Source: an uncultured Clostridia bacterium
Lineage (GTDB): Bacteria; Bacillota; Clostridia; Lachnospirales; CAMVHY01
Direction of reading: 5' to 3'
Assembly (NCBI GenBank): GCA_946415665.1
Contig: CAMKTI010000114.1
Location: 1 to 5,457 of the forward strand
Length of the DNA: 5,457 nucleotides
The translations under genes and the position numbers were made by a program. The first letter of the stretch is position 1, and every line of letters starts with the position of its first letter. Below, one piece after another: positions 1 through 4,855 of this stretch. The notes under the pieces are model-generated. The model did not search any database. It had not been told where the DNA came from and saw nothing but the letters and a program-made list of their open reading frames with translations.

Positions 1-123
1 ATGTAAAGCATCGCACACATGAATTGGTAGTTTGATATCTTCGCCGGTTTCCTCGTTATCGGCATTAATCCCTCTAACTTTTTATACTACGTTTTTGTGA
101 ATTTCATATCTCCATCTTATCAC
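1..123 (-). pseudogene. IS5-type transposase, N-terminal fragment with disrupted reading frame
   Basis: On the minus strand, a frame open from 86 to the window edge reads YKKLEGLMPITRKPAKISNY followed by QFMCAMLY. This resembles the N-terminal region of IS5-family transposases, where a basic and proline-rich stretch precedes a conserved '(K)ISN...(L)LYI' helix. The expected preceding residues, RYEIHKN, are readable in another frame (111-91), which then stops at TAA 84-82. The ATG best placed behind the ribosome-binding-like sequence (115-113) is in a third frame and stops after three codons. At least one or two small indels or substitutions would be needed to join these pieces, so I call it a decayed copy. 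The catalytic DDE residues would lie outside the window. Sequencing error is an alternative for one break but less likely for two. Confidence 0.55.
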
Positions 124-163
124 TTTCCTTTTTGTTCAATCTATTTTTATTTTATGTGAACAC
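1..163 (-). mobile_element. Left-edge fragment of an IS5-type insertion sequence (transposase 5' end and terminal repeat)
   Basis: The fragment runs from the window edge to a terminal-repeat tip at 154-163. Read inward on the minus strand the tip is GTGTTCACAT, which matches in 9 of 10 positions the tip GTGTTTACAT of the element at the right edge (5340-5349). Inside the tip come about 30 AT-rich bases, a ribosome-binding-like AAAGGAAA, and the beginning of a transposase reading frame that leaves the window. The assignment to the IS5 group rests on remembered resemblance of the encoded N-terminus and on the pairing of the two ends, not on a database match. The rest of the element lies outside the window. 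Confidence 0.6.
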
Positions 164-165
164 TA

Positions 166-228
166 TCTAATTTTATTATAAAACAAAAAATATGTATGTC
201 AAGTAAAAATTTTAAAACATAAAAATAT
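166..228. repeat. Direct repeat R1 (copy of the promoter region R2)
   Basis: This stretch aligns with 1244-1330 in the same orientation. The core at 179-213 differs from 1280-1316 only by an A-run length change, one G/A substitution and a T-run length change. R1 lacks the block of about 24 bases (1256-1279) found in R2 that contains the palindrome. The repeat carries a minus-strand promoter in both copies. It abuts the tip of the IS fragment to its left. Confidence 0.7.
175..202 (-). promoter_or_regulatory. Strong sigma-A-type promoter in R1, reading leftward
   Basis: On the minus strand there is a perfect -35 TTGACA (202-197), a 16-base spacer and a perfect -10 TATAAT (180-175). Predicted transcription starts near 168, about 5 bases before the IS tip at 163, so transcripts would run straight into the disrupted transposase. 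The near-identical promoter at 1276-1304 drives the gene at 355-1224. R1 therefore probably belonged to a related gene further left that the insertion separated from it. The motif match is direct; activity is inferred. Confidence 0.65.
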
Positions 229-303
229 CGCAAAAAAATATTATGATTTTGGTTTTTGATTGCAAATTTTAGATTTTGTTATTTTCGTGGACAAATTTTT
301 TCG

Positions 304-339
304 ACAAAAAAAACGACAACTAAAAAATAAGCTGTCGTT
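304..339 (-). terminator. Rho-independent terminator of the 355-1224 gene
   Basis: Read on the minus strand, a 10-bp stem (339-330 with 321-312, including one G-U pair) encloses an eight-base AT-rich loop and is followed directly by a run of T residues (311-306). It begins 15 bases after the stop of the minus-strand gene, the right place for its terminator. Confidence 0.8.
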
Positions 340-354
340 GATAAAAATATTTAT

Positions 355-1224
355 TTAAAAAATATTAAAATCGCCTTTTTCTCCATTCAATTCTTCATAA
401 GCTTTTATATAATTTTCCATTTCAGGCTTTTCTGATTTATGAATGTTTTTTATGCGTTTGTAGATTGATTCATACGATTTTCCGGTTATTTGTTCATAGC
501 TTTGAATCTGTTTTTTTGCTTTGGTCTTCTCATCATAAAACTTTGGATTAGTAATAAAACAAAAACCTTTCGCTGTTTTCCCTGTAATATAGTCCAATCC
601 ACGACACATATCATCGTAAATCACGTCTCTCTTTAATTCAGTGAAACCGCCAGCATCAAAAATATCTTCAATGAGCCTGAGTTTTTCATGGCCATCGTCA
701 TTTATACAGAAAAAATGAATGTAATGCATAGCTGATATCTTTCCGACAAGATCATGATATTTAGTCTCATCTTTTGGTTTGATATATTTCTCTGCAAAAT
801 CTTGTAGCGTTTGTTTTATCACTTTATTCACATTATCCATATTATCATCGTATACAATATCAAATTTTTCACCTGTTTTGTAGTTTACATACATTTTCGT
901 AAACCAAGTAACTGTCCAGTTCATATCTGTATATAACAAAATCATTTCAGCACATCTTAACAAATTTTTTTCATAATTTTCTGTCAAAATCATTTTTTTT
1001 ATATCGTGCCCTTCGGTTTTATATTTTAACGCAATGAATGCGATTATTTTCTTTTTTACTGCCCTATTTGCAAACAACAATGCCAACAAACTTTTTGCAT
1101 CTAGATATTTCATGACAGAATCAAATTGATTTTCCGGCAGATTTTGCAAATGTTGACCCTTGTATAGCAAAATTTTTTTTATATTTGTCATGAACTTTGA
1201 TACAAAATCAGATTTTTTTTCCAT
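355..1224 (-). CDS. Unrecognised 289-aa protein with an F-box-like N-terminal segment
   Basis: I do not recognise the family as a whole. The start is ATG at 1224-1222 behind AGGAGA (1238-1233) at a spacing of eight. There is no signal peptide or membrane helix, so the protein is probably cytosolic. Residues 28-62 (NLPENQFDSVMKYL, then DAKSLLALLFANRAVKKKI) fit the helical pattern of an F-box: an initial Leu-Pro, a hydrophobic helix ending in 'YLD', then 'SLL.L...N' and a basic end. F-boxes are mainly eukaryotic and bind Skp1 in ubiquitin ligases; the few bacterial cases are mostly host-directed effectors. The remainder (70-289) is helical, charged and rich in Lys, Asp and Glu, with aromatic-rich segments around 99-113 and 166-173 and no catalytic motif I can identify. 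The gene is monocistronic, with its own promoter and terminator, and points away from spoIIGA. A duplicated promoter nearby suggests a multigene family. Confidence 0.8.
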   Translation of the reverse strand: MEKKSDFVSKFMTNIKKILLYKGQHLQNLPENQFDSVMKYLDAKSLLALLFANRAVKKKIIAFIALKYKTEGHDIKKMILTENYEKNLLRCAEMILLYTDMNWTVTWFTKMYVNYKTGEKFDIVYDDNMDNVNKVIKQTLQDFAEKYIKPKDETKYHDLVGKISAMHYIHFFCINDDGHEKLRLIEDIFDAGGFTELKRDVIYDDMCRGLDYITGKTAKGFCFITNPKFYDEKTKAKKQIQSYEQITGKSYESIYKRIKNIHKSEKPEMENYIKAYEELNGEKGDFNIF

Positions 1225-1232
1225 AAAATTAA

Positions 1233-1238
1233 TCTCCT
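1233..1238 (-). promoter_or_regulatory. Ribosome binding site for the 355-1224 gene
   Basis: The minus strand reads AGGAGA, eight bases before the ATG at 1224. It supports that start over any internal Met. Confidence 0.75.
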
Positions 1239-1257
1239 AAGTTTCTAATTTTATTTT

Positions 1258-1269
1258 GTATTCGAATAC
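1258..1269. promoter_or_regulatory. Perfect 12-bp palindrome at the transcription start (candidate operator)
   Basis: GTATTCGAATAC is its own reverse complement. For the minus-strand promoter at 1276-1304 it would cover roughly +1 to +12, a classic position for a repressor operator. It is absent from the otherwise similar R1 copy. I do not recognise the cognate regulator. The palindrome is seen directly; the operator role is inferred from position only. Confidence 0.4.
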
Positions 1270-1275
1270 TTTGTA

Positions 1276-1304
1276 ATTCTAAAACAAAAAAATATGTATG
1301 TCAA
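1276..1304 (-). promoter_or_regulatory. Sigma-A-type promoter of the 355-1224 gene (within R2)
   Basis: On the minus strand, -35 TTGACA (1304-1299) is separated by exactly 17 bases from -10 TAGAAT (1281-1276). The predicted start is near 1269, giving a leader of about 45 bases before the ATG. The sequence is nearly the same as the R1 promoter. Confidence 0.75.
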
Positions 1305-1462
1305 ATAAAAATTTTTAAATGTAAAAATATAATGGCAAAATATTTTATTTGAACACACATTTTTATTTTTCTATTCCGTTTTTTTCCATTCAAAAATATC
1401 TTTTTCCTCAAATCAATTTTTTTATCAAAATATGTAAACCGATTATTATTACTTAGTTTTTG

Positions 1463-1497
1463 ATTTTGACAAAAAATTTTTTTGATGCGAATAAAAT
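1463..1497 (+). promoter_or_regulatory. Candidate Spo0A-dependent promoter of spoIIGA-sigE
   Basis: TTGACA (1466-1471) and TAAAAT (1492-1497) are separated by 20 bases, too far apart for an ordinary sigma-A promoter. In Bacillus subtilis the spoIIG promoter also has an over-long spacer (22 bp) and needs phosphorylated Spo0A. The -35 lies inside ATTTTGACAAAAAA (1463-1476), whose reverse strand contains TTTTGTCAAAAT, close to the 0A-box core TGTCGAA with one change. The predicted start near 1504 gives a short leader ending in the spoIIGA ribosome binding site. A weaker 0A-like sequence lies at 1417-1432. The arrangement is seen; Spo0A control is inferred, and AT-rich DNA makes chance matches likely. 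Confidence 0.45.
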
Positions 1498-1514
1498 ATT
1501 TATATGGTTTGTCC

Positions 1515-1520
1515 GGGGGA
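1515..1520 (+). promoter_or_regulatory. Ribosome binding site that fixes the spoIIGA start
   Basis: GGGGGA stands eight bases before GTG 1529. The same GGGGGA at the same spacing precedes sigE (2385-2390). This decides for GTG 1529 over the upstream TTG 1460, which has no such signal and lies just before the -35 region of the candidate promoter. Confidence 0.75.
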
Positions 1521-1528
1521 AATCAGAT

Positions 1529-2374
1529 GTGCAAGTAGAAATTTACGGTGACCTGTTTTTTCTCGTAACTTTTGTCATGGATTTTATAATTTTTTGGGCG
1601 TGTGCAAAAATTTTAAAAAGAAAAATCAGGTTACTTAAAATTTTTTTTGGCGTTTTATTGACTACGATTTTAAATTGCGTTGCAGTTTTTAATTTGTGTT
1701 TTAGTAATTTGATTGCGCTTTTGATTTTGATTTTGGGAATCGTTTTTGTTTTTAAGCCAAATAATTTTTTTGATATGGCAAAAATAATATTTTTTATTAA
1801 TCTAATTGGATTTTTAATTGGGGGGATGGCGACCAGTTTATTTTATTTTTTTGATGTGAATAAAATTTTTTTAGGGCTAGAAAATTTTTCGTTCAAAATT
1901 TTATTTGTTTCCAGTGCAATCTTTTTTATTTTTATAAAATTATTTGCCGAGTATATAAAAAAAATTGTTTTGTCAAAAGAAGTTTATTACGAGATAAATA
2001 TTTTCATCGGAGAAAAAAAATTTTGTTTTCAGGCATTAGTTGATACAGGAAATTGTTTGTTCGATGATTTAACAGGTTTACCGATTGTTATTGTCGAATT
2101 AGATAAGATAAAAAATATTTTTTCGCAAGATATACTCCAAGCAATTAAAAATAAAAATTTTGAAATGCTGTGTTTATGTAAAAAAATAAAATTTAATTTT
2201 GTATCGTTTAAATCAATTGGAAATAAAAATGGGTTATTAATTTGTTTTCATCCAGACCAAATAAAAATTTTGTGTGGAGAAAAAATAATTTTAGCCAATG
2301 CTTTGATTGGGATTTGTGATTTTAAAATCTCGAGAAATTATTGCGGTTTAATAAATCCAAGTTTAATAAAATAA
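1529..2374 (+). CDS. spoIIGA: Sporulation sigma-E factor processing peptidase SpoIIGA
   Basis: SpoIIGA is the membrane aspartic protease that removes the pro-sequence of pro-sigma-E in the mother cell, at the forespore septum, after a signal from the forespore. The GTG start gives 281 residues, near the usual 270-310, and an N-terminus (VQVEIYGDLFFLV...) matching the family pattern 'EIYxDxxFLxN'. Five hydrophobic helices fill about residues 8-27, 33-54, 61-76, 83-107 and 121-142. The cytoplasmic protease domain follows, with the catalytic motif VDTGN (Asp172 the presumed nucleophile) in the context DTGNCLFDDLTGLPIVIVE. The C-terminal family signatures 'FKSIGNKNGLL', 'HPDQI' and 'ALIGICD' are intact, so the enzyme looks functional. 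It is followed after 24 bases by its substrate gene sigE. A TTG-initiated 304-residue form would add a non-homologous extension and is unlikely. Confidence 0.93.
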   Translation: MQVEIYGDLFFLVTFVMDFIIFWACAKILKRKIRLLKIFFGVLLTTILNCVAVFNLCFSNLIALLILILGIVFVFKPNNFFDMAKIIFFINLIGFLIGGMATSLFYFFDVNKIFLGLENFSFKILFVSSAIFFIFIKLFAEYIKKIVLSKEVYYEINIFIGEKKFCFQALVDTGNCLFDDLTGLPIVIVELDKIKNIFSQDILQAIKNKNFEMLCLCKKIKFNFVSFKSIGNKNGLLICFHPDQIKILCGEKIILANALIGICDFKISRNYCGLINPSLIK

Positions 2375-2384
2375 AAAATTTTTT

Positions 2385-2390
2385 GGGGGA
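2385..2390 (+). promoter_or_regulatory. Ribosome binding site of sigE
   Basis: GGGGGA lies eight bases before the ATG at 2399, in the 24-base gap after the spoIIGA stop. It matches the spoIIGA site in sequence and spacing. Confidence 0.75.
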
Positions 2391-2398
2391 TATTATTT

Positions 2399-3130
2399 AT
2401 GCTTAAAAATTTTTGGAATAAAGTTTTTAACTGGGCTTTAAGTTTAAAAAAAATATTTTTTGGCGAAGGATCTATTTTTTATATAGGCGGGAGTGAAAAT
2501 TTACCGGAACCACTTTCAGATGAAGAAGAAAAACAAATGATTTTTTTGTTTGAGAAAGAAAATGATTTATCGGCAAAATCAAAATTAATTGAGCATAATT
2601 TAAGATTAGTTGCTTATATCGCTCGAAGGTTTGAAAACACGAATATAAATTTAGAAGATTTAATTTCGATTGGAACGATTGGATTGATAAAAGCGATTAA
2701 TACTTTTCATAGCGAAAAAAATATAAAACTCGCGACTTATGCTTCACGTTGTATAGAAAATGAAATTTTGATGTATTTGAGGCGAAATAATAAAACACAA
2801 AATGAAATTTCGATTTATGAATCTTTAAATACAGATGGAGCAGGAAATGAATTATTATTAGCGGATATTTTGGGGACAGATAATGATATGATTTTTTCGC
2901 GATTTGAAGAAGAAACGGATAAAAAAGTTTTAAATTATGCTATCGTAAATAAATTAAATAAAAGAGAAAAACAAATTGTTTATTTGCGATACGGAATAAA
3001 CTCTGAAAATGGGGAAGAGTTGACACAAAAAGAAGTTGCTGATAAACTTGGAATTTCTCAGTCTTATATTTCTAGGCTTGAAAAAAGAATAATTATGCGT
3101 TTAAAAAACGAGATAAAAAAAATGGCTTAA
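2399..3130 (+). CDS. sigE: RNA polymerase sporulation sigma factor sigma-E (pro-form)
   Basis: Sigma-E is the early mother-cell sigma factor of endospore formation; it directs RNA polymerase to engulfment, cortex and coat genes. The 243-residue product is close to the 239 of Bacillus subtilis. Residues 1-27 form the amphipathic, membrane-associated pro-sequence, rich in Trp, Phe and Lys. The processing region SIFYIGGSE (25-33) corresponds to 'YYIGGSE' of known pro-sigma-E. Region 2 spans about 64-133, with the near-invariant LEDLISIGTIGLIKA (85-99) and the -10-reading segment LATYASRCIENEILMYLRRN (111-130). Region 4 spans about 182-240, with the helix-turn-helix LTQKEVADKLGISQSYISRL (208-227). 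The strong match around YASRCIENEI separates it from sigma-K less firmly, but the adjacent spoIIGA settles it as sigma-E. It would be co-transcribed with spoIIGA. No sigG follows, and no convincing terminator lies before the tRNA promoter 22 bases downstream. Confidence 0.96.
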   Translation: MLKNFWNKVFNWALSLKKIFFGEGSIFYIGGSENLPEPLSDEEEKQMIFLFEKENDLSAKSKLIEHNLRLVAYIARRFENTNINLEDLISIGTIGLIKAINTFHSEKNIKLATYASRCIENEILMYLRRNNKTQNEISIYESLNTDGAGNELLLADILGTDNDMIFSRFEEETDKKVLNYAIVNKLNKREKQIVYLRYGINSENGEELTQKEVADKLGISQSYISRLEKRIIMRLKNEIKKMA

Positions 3131-3151
3131 CAAAAAAATTTTTTTAAAGAC

Positions 3152-3180
3152 TTGACACATGTTTTTTTTTATGTTAGAAA
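3152..3180 (+). promoter_or_regulatory. Promoter of the tRNA cluster, with extended -10
   Basis: -35 TTGACA (3152-3157), a 17-base spacer ending in TGT (extended -10 TGn at 3172-3174), then -10 TAGAAA (3175-3180). The predicted start near 3187 leaves about 24 bases of leader before the first tRNA. A consensus -35 with an extended -10 fits a stable-RNA promoter. Confidence 0.75.
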
Positions 3181-3210
3181 TAAGAAGAGCGTTTTGATGT
3201 TTGGTTTGAT

Positions 3211-3282
3211 GGCCCGTTAGTCAAGCGGTTAAGACGCGGCCCTCTCAAGGCTGAGGCAGGAGTTCAATTCTCCTACGGGTCA
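3211..3282 (+). tRNA. tRNA-Glu (anticodon CTC)
   Basis: A complete cloverleaf can be folded. The acceptor stem GGCCCGT pairs with ACGGGTC (one G-U), with discriminator A at 3282. The anticodon stem 3237-3241/3249-3253 encloses loop CTCTCAA, with anticodon CTC at 3244-3246, reading GAG. The T arm GTTCAATTC is canonical. No CCA is encoded (ATTG follows). Glu-CTC is normally a supplement to a TTC isoacceptor, which must be elsewhere. Confidence 0.93.
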
Positions 3283-3310
3283 TTGCTTTGTTTGGGTCGG
3301 TTGTTATTTT

Positions 3311-3383
3311 GCTGATGTGGCTCAATTGGCAGAGCAGCTGACTTGTAATCAGCAGGTTATCGGTTCAAGTCCGATCATCAGCT
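3311..3383 (+). tRNA. tRNA-Thr (anticodon TGT)
   Basis: The acceptor stem GCTGATG pairs perfectly with CATCAGC, with discriminator T at 3383. The anticodon stem GCTGA/TCAGC (3337-3341/3349-3353) encloses loop CTTGTAA, with anticodon TGT at 3344-3346, reading ACA and, by wobble, other ACN codons. The T arm contains GGTTCAAGTCC. The 3' CCA is not encoded. Confidence 0.95.
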
Positions 3384-3387
3384 TTGG

Positions 3388-3461
<74 letters not shown>

Positions 3462-3469
3462 TTTTTTTT

Positions 3470-3543
3470 GGGCTTTTAGCTCAGTTGGTTAGAGCGTCCG
3501 GCTCATAACCGGATGGTCCGGGGTTCGAGTCCCTGAAAGCCCA
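3470..3543 (+). tRNA. tRNA with CAT anticodon: elongator Met, or Ile2 (lysidine-modified)
   Basis: The acceptor stem GGGCTTT pairs perfectly with AAAGCCC, with discriminator A at 3543. The anticodon stem TCCGG/CCGGA (3497-3501/3509-3513) encloses loop CTCATAA, with anticodon CAT at 3504-3506. It is not an initiator, since G1 is paired. Whether it is charged with Met or, after TilS converts C34 to lysidine, with Ile to read AUA cannot be settled by eye: the C4-G69 pair fits Ile2, but pair 5-68 is U-A rather than C-G. The 3' CCA is not encoded. Confidence 0.88.
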
Positions 3544-3573
3544 TTTTAGTTTTTTTGTTTTTTGGTTTTACAG

Positions 3574-3600
3574 AAACAACCGTCGGGTTGTTTTGTTTTT
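3574..3600 (+). terminator. Rho-independent terminator of the tRNA cluster
   Basis: An 8-bp perfect stem AAACAACC/GGTTGTTT (3574-3581 with 3586-3593) closes the tetraloop GTCG and is followed by a T-rich run (3594-3600). It begins 31 bases after the last tRNA. Confidence 0.8.
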
Positions 3601-3635
3601 GCTATTTGTTGGTATCAGAAAATTAAAATGAAACA

Positions 3636-3664
3636 TTGACAAATGGAATTTTATGTTTTACAAT
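3636..3664 (+). promoter_or_regulatory. Strong sigma-A-type promoter of the 3729-4793 gene
   Basis: A perfect -35 TTGACA (3636-3641), a 17-base spacer and -10 TACAAT (3659-3664, five of six). The predicted start near 3671 gives a leader of about 58 bases. The TTG that could be misread as the gene's start codon is part of this -35 box, which excludes it. Confidence 0.75.
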
Positions 3665-3728
3665 TAAATTTATTTGGTGTTGTTTCTCGGTCCGTGAACG
3701 AAAGAAATTTTTTTGTGAGGTGTGTGTA

Positions 3729-4793
3729 ATGAAAGAAAACGAAAAACAAGAATATAAGATAAAATTCTATTTTGATGATAAAAGATCATATGAAGTGAAT
3801 TATGTGTATGATTCAGAATCATCAAAAATAAAATGTATAGGTTTGGAAAACAAATTAGATAAAAAAATAAAAAAATTGTATTTTGGCCCAGTCTGTCCTA
3901 GTTTGTGTGGTGCTTTGATTTATACAATGTGGTACCAAGGTATACATATACGAAACTCTGAAGGGGAAATTTCTGAGAATTTGCTAAAGGTAGATCTTGG
4001 CGAAGACTTTTTGGTGGATATTATTCCTTATATTTTTGAACTTCAAAATTTTTGTAAGAAGAATTTGGAAGTAGAAGTGCCATATGTGCCTTATATGGGA
4101 AACAAAAACGAAATCGACAAGAAAAAAATTGAACAGATAATTAATCAGATTGATAGCCTCTATAATAAAGATAGAAGAGGTGGTAAAATAATTACATTTG
4201 TGGAAAGACATAATCCAAGATTTCGTGATGAGGGTGTTAATTCTTGGATACGAAGTTATGTATGTGGAGGCGGTGAAGACGGATATGGAGAGCAAGCTAA
4301 AAAATGTAAAACAAAATATGCAAACTGGAAACGAAAGGAAATGGAGCAGCAAAAGGAAGAAGCAGATAGCTATCAAAAAATAAAAATAAAAGAAATCCCA
4401 TATTTAGATTACAAGCCACTCGAAAACAATGAGAATCTTGACTCTCAAAAATCAAAAACCAATGAAAAAATATCGCTCGGTGGTAAAATCGCAAGAATTA
4501 TATTTTTGATACTGTTAATCGCGATTGCCATTTTTCTTCTAACTTATCTCGGAATCGTTGGTTTATTATTTAGCAACGTAGCAATCCCAATAGTTGTTTT
4601 TTCTGTCGAAGCAATTTTGATAACACTCATTGTGATTTTGATTTTGTCAATAAAAAACATTAATAGGCAGAATGATCTTTTGCGCCAACAGATTGATTCA
4701 TATAGGGTAGATGGGAAAAATAAGTTGATTGGTTCAGAATACGAAAATGTGATTTCCGAAAATAAAGGTGTGGGTCTGGAGAGAGAAAAATAA
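3729..4793 (+). CDS. Unrecognised 354-aa protein with two C-terminal membrane helices
   Basis: I do not recognise the family. The start is ATG 3729, six bases behind GAGGTG (3717-3722); an upstream TTG at 3636 lies in the promoter. Residues 1-230 are soluble and mixed alpha/beta: an early strand pair (YKIKFYFDD, YEVNYVYD), a segment FGPVCPSLCGALIYTMWYQG (52-71), a lysine-rich helix (128-148), then RGGKIITFVERHNPRF (150-165) and an arginine/glycine stretch with CGGGEDGYG (179-187). Residues 195-216 look like a short charged coiled coil. A Ser/Asn-rich linker leads to membrane helices at about 254-280 and 284-308, then a 46-residue hydrophilic tail starting KNINRQNDLLRQQIDSY. There is no signal peptide, so the N-terminal domain is probably cytoplasmic, with both helices forming a C-terminal hairpin anchor. 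The gene is monocistronic and converges on a disrupted membrane-protein gene. A stress, sensing or defence role is conceivable, but nothing in the sequence establishes it. Confidence 0.8.
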   Translation: MKENEKQEYKIKFYFDDKRSYEVNYVYDSESSKIKCIGLENKLDKKIKKLYFGPVCPSLCGALIYTMWYQGIHIRNSEGEISENLLKVDLGEDFLVDIIPYIFELQNFCKKNLEVEVPYVPYMGNKNEIDKKKIEQIINQIDSLYNKDRRGGKIITFVERHNPRFRDEGVNSWIRSYVCGGGEDGYGEQAKKCKTKYANWKRKEMEQQKEEADSYQKIKIKEIPYLDYKPLENNENLDSQKSKTNEKISLGGKIARIIFLILLIAIAIFLLTYLGIVGLLFSNVAIPIVVFSVEAILITLIVILILSIKNINRQNDLLRQQIDSYRVDGKNKLIGSEYENVISENKGVGLEREK

Positions 4794-4855
4794 TGAACTT
4801 GAAGCATCATACTATTTAAGCTTTCAGAGTTTTGTATACCAATTCTAATTATATT

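Larger units (their letters stand above)
1244..1330. repeat. Direct repeat R2 (promoter region of the 355-1224 gene)
   Basis: This is the second copy of R1 (166-228), in the same orientation. It contains an extra block of about 24 bases carrying the palindrome GTATTCGAATAC. AT-rich DNA gives many chance matches, but the shared core includes a complete promoter and non-A/T positions in the same order, which argues for common origin. Confidence 0.7.

Noticed and set aside
1460..1528. TTG 1460 as the start of spoIIGA
   Set aside because: It lacks a ribosome binding site, lies just upstream of the -35 region of the candidate promoter and would add 23 residues foreign to the family; GTG 1529 has GGGGGA at a spacing of eight and gives the family N-terminus.
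3131..3147. A7T7 palindrome after sigE as a terminator
   Set aside because: It is a pure A/T inverted repeat with no loop and no G-C pairs, too weak for a terminator.
3636..3728. TTG 3636 as the start of the 354-aa protein
   Set aside because: The TTG is the first half of a perfect -35 TTGACA, so it would not be in the transcript; ATG 3729 has a good ribosome binding site.
3984..4810. Minus-strand open frames at 3984-4376, 4297-4494 and 4544-4810, and a plus-strand frame at 4198-4383
   Set aside because: They lie antisense to or out of frame with the better supported 3729-4793 gene, show no family pattern, and their Phe/Leu/Ile-rich peptides are what antisense AT-rich coding DNA gives.
4802..4832. 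Possible hairpin TGAAGC...GCTTTCA downstream of the 354-aa gene
   Set aside because: The stem is short with a bulge and a 13-base loop and is not followed by a T run, so I do not call a terminator.
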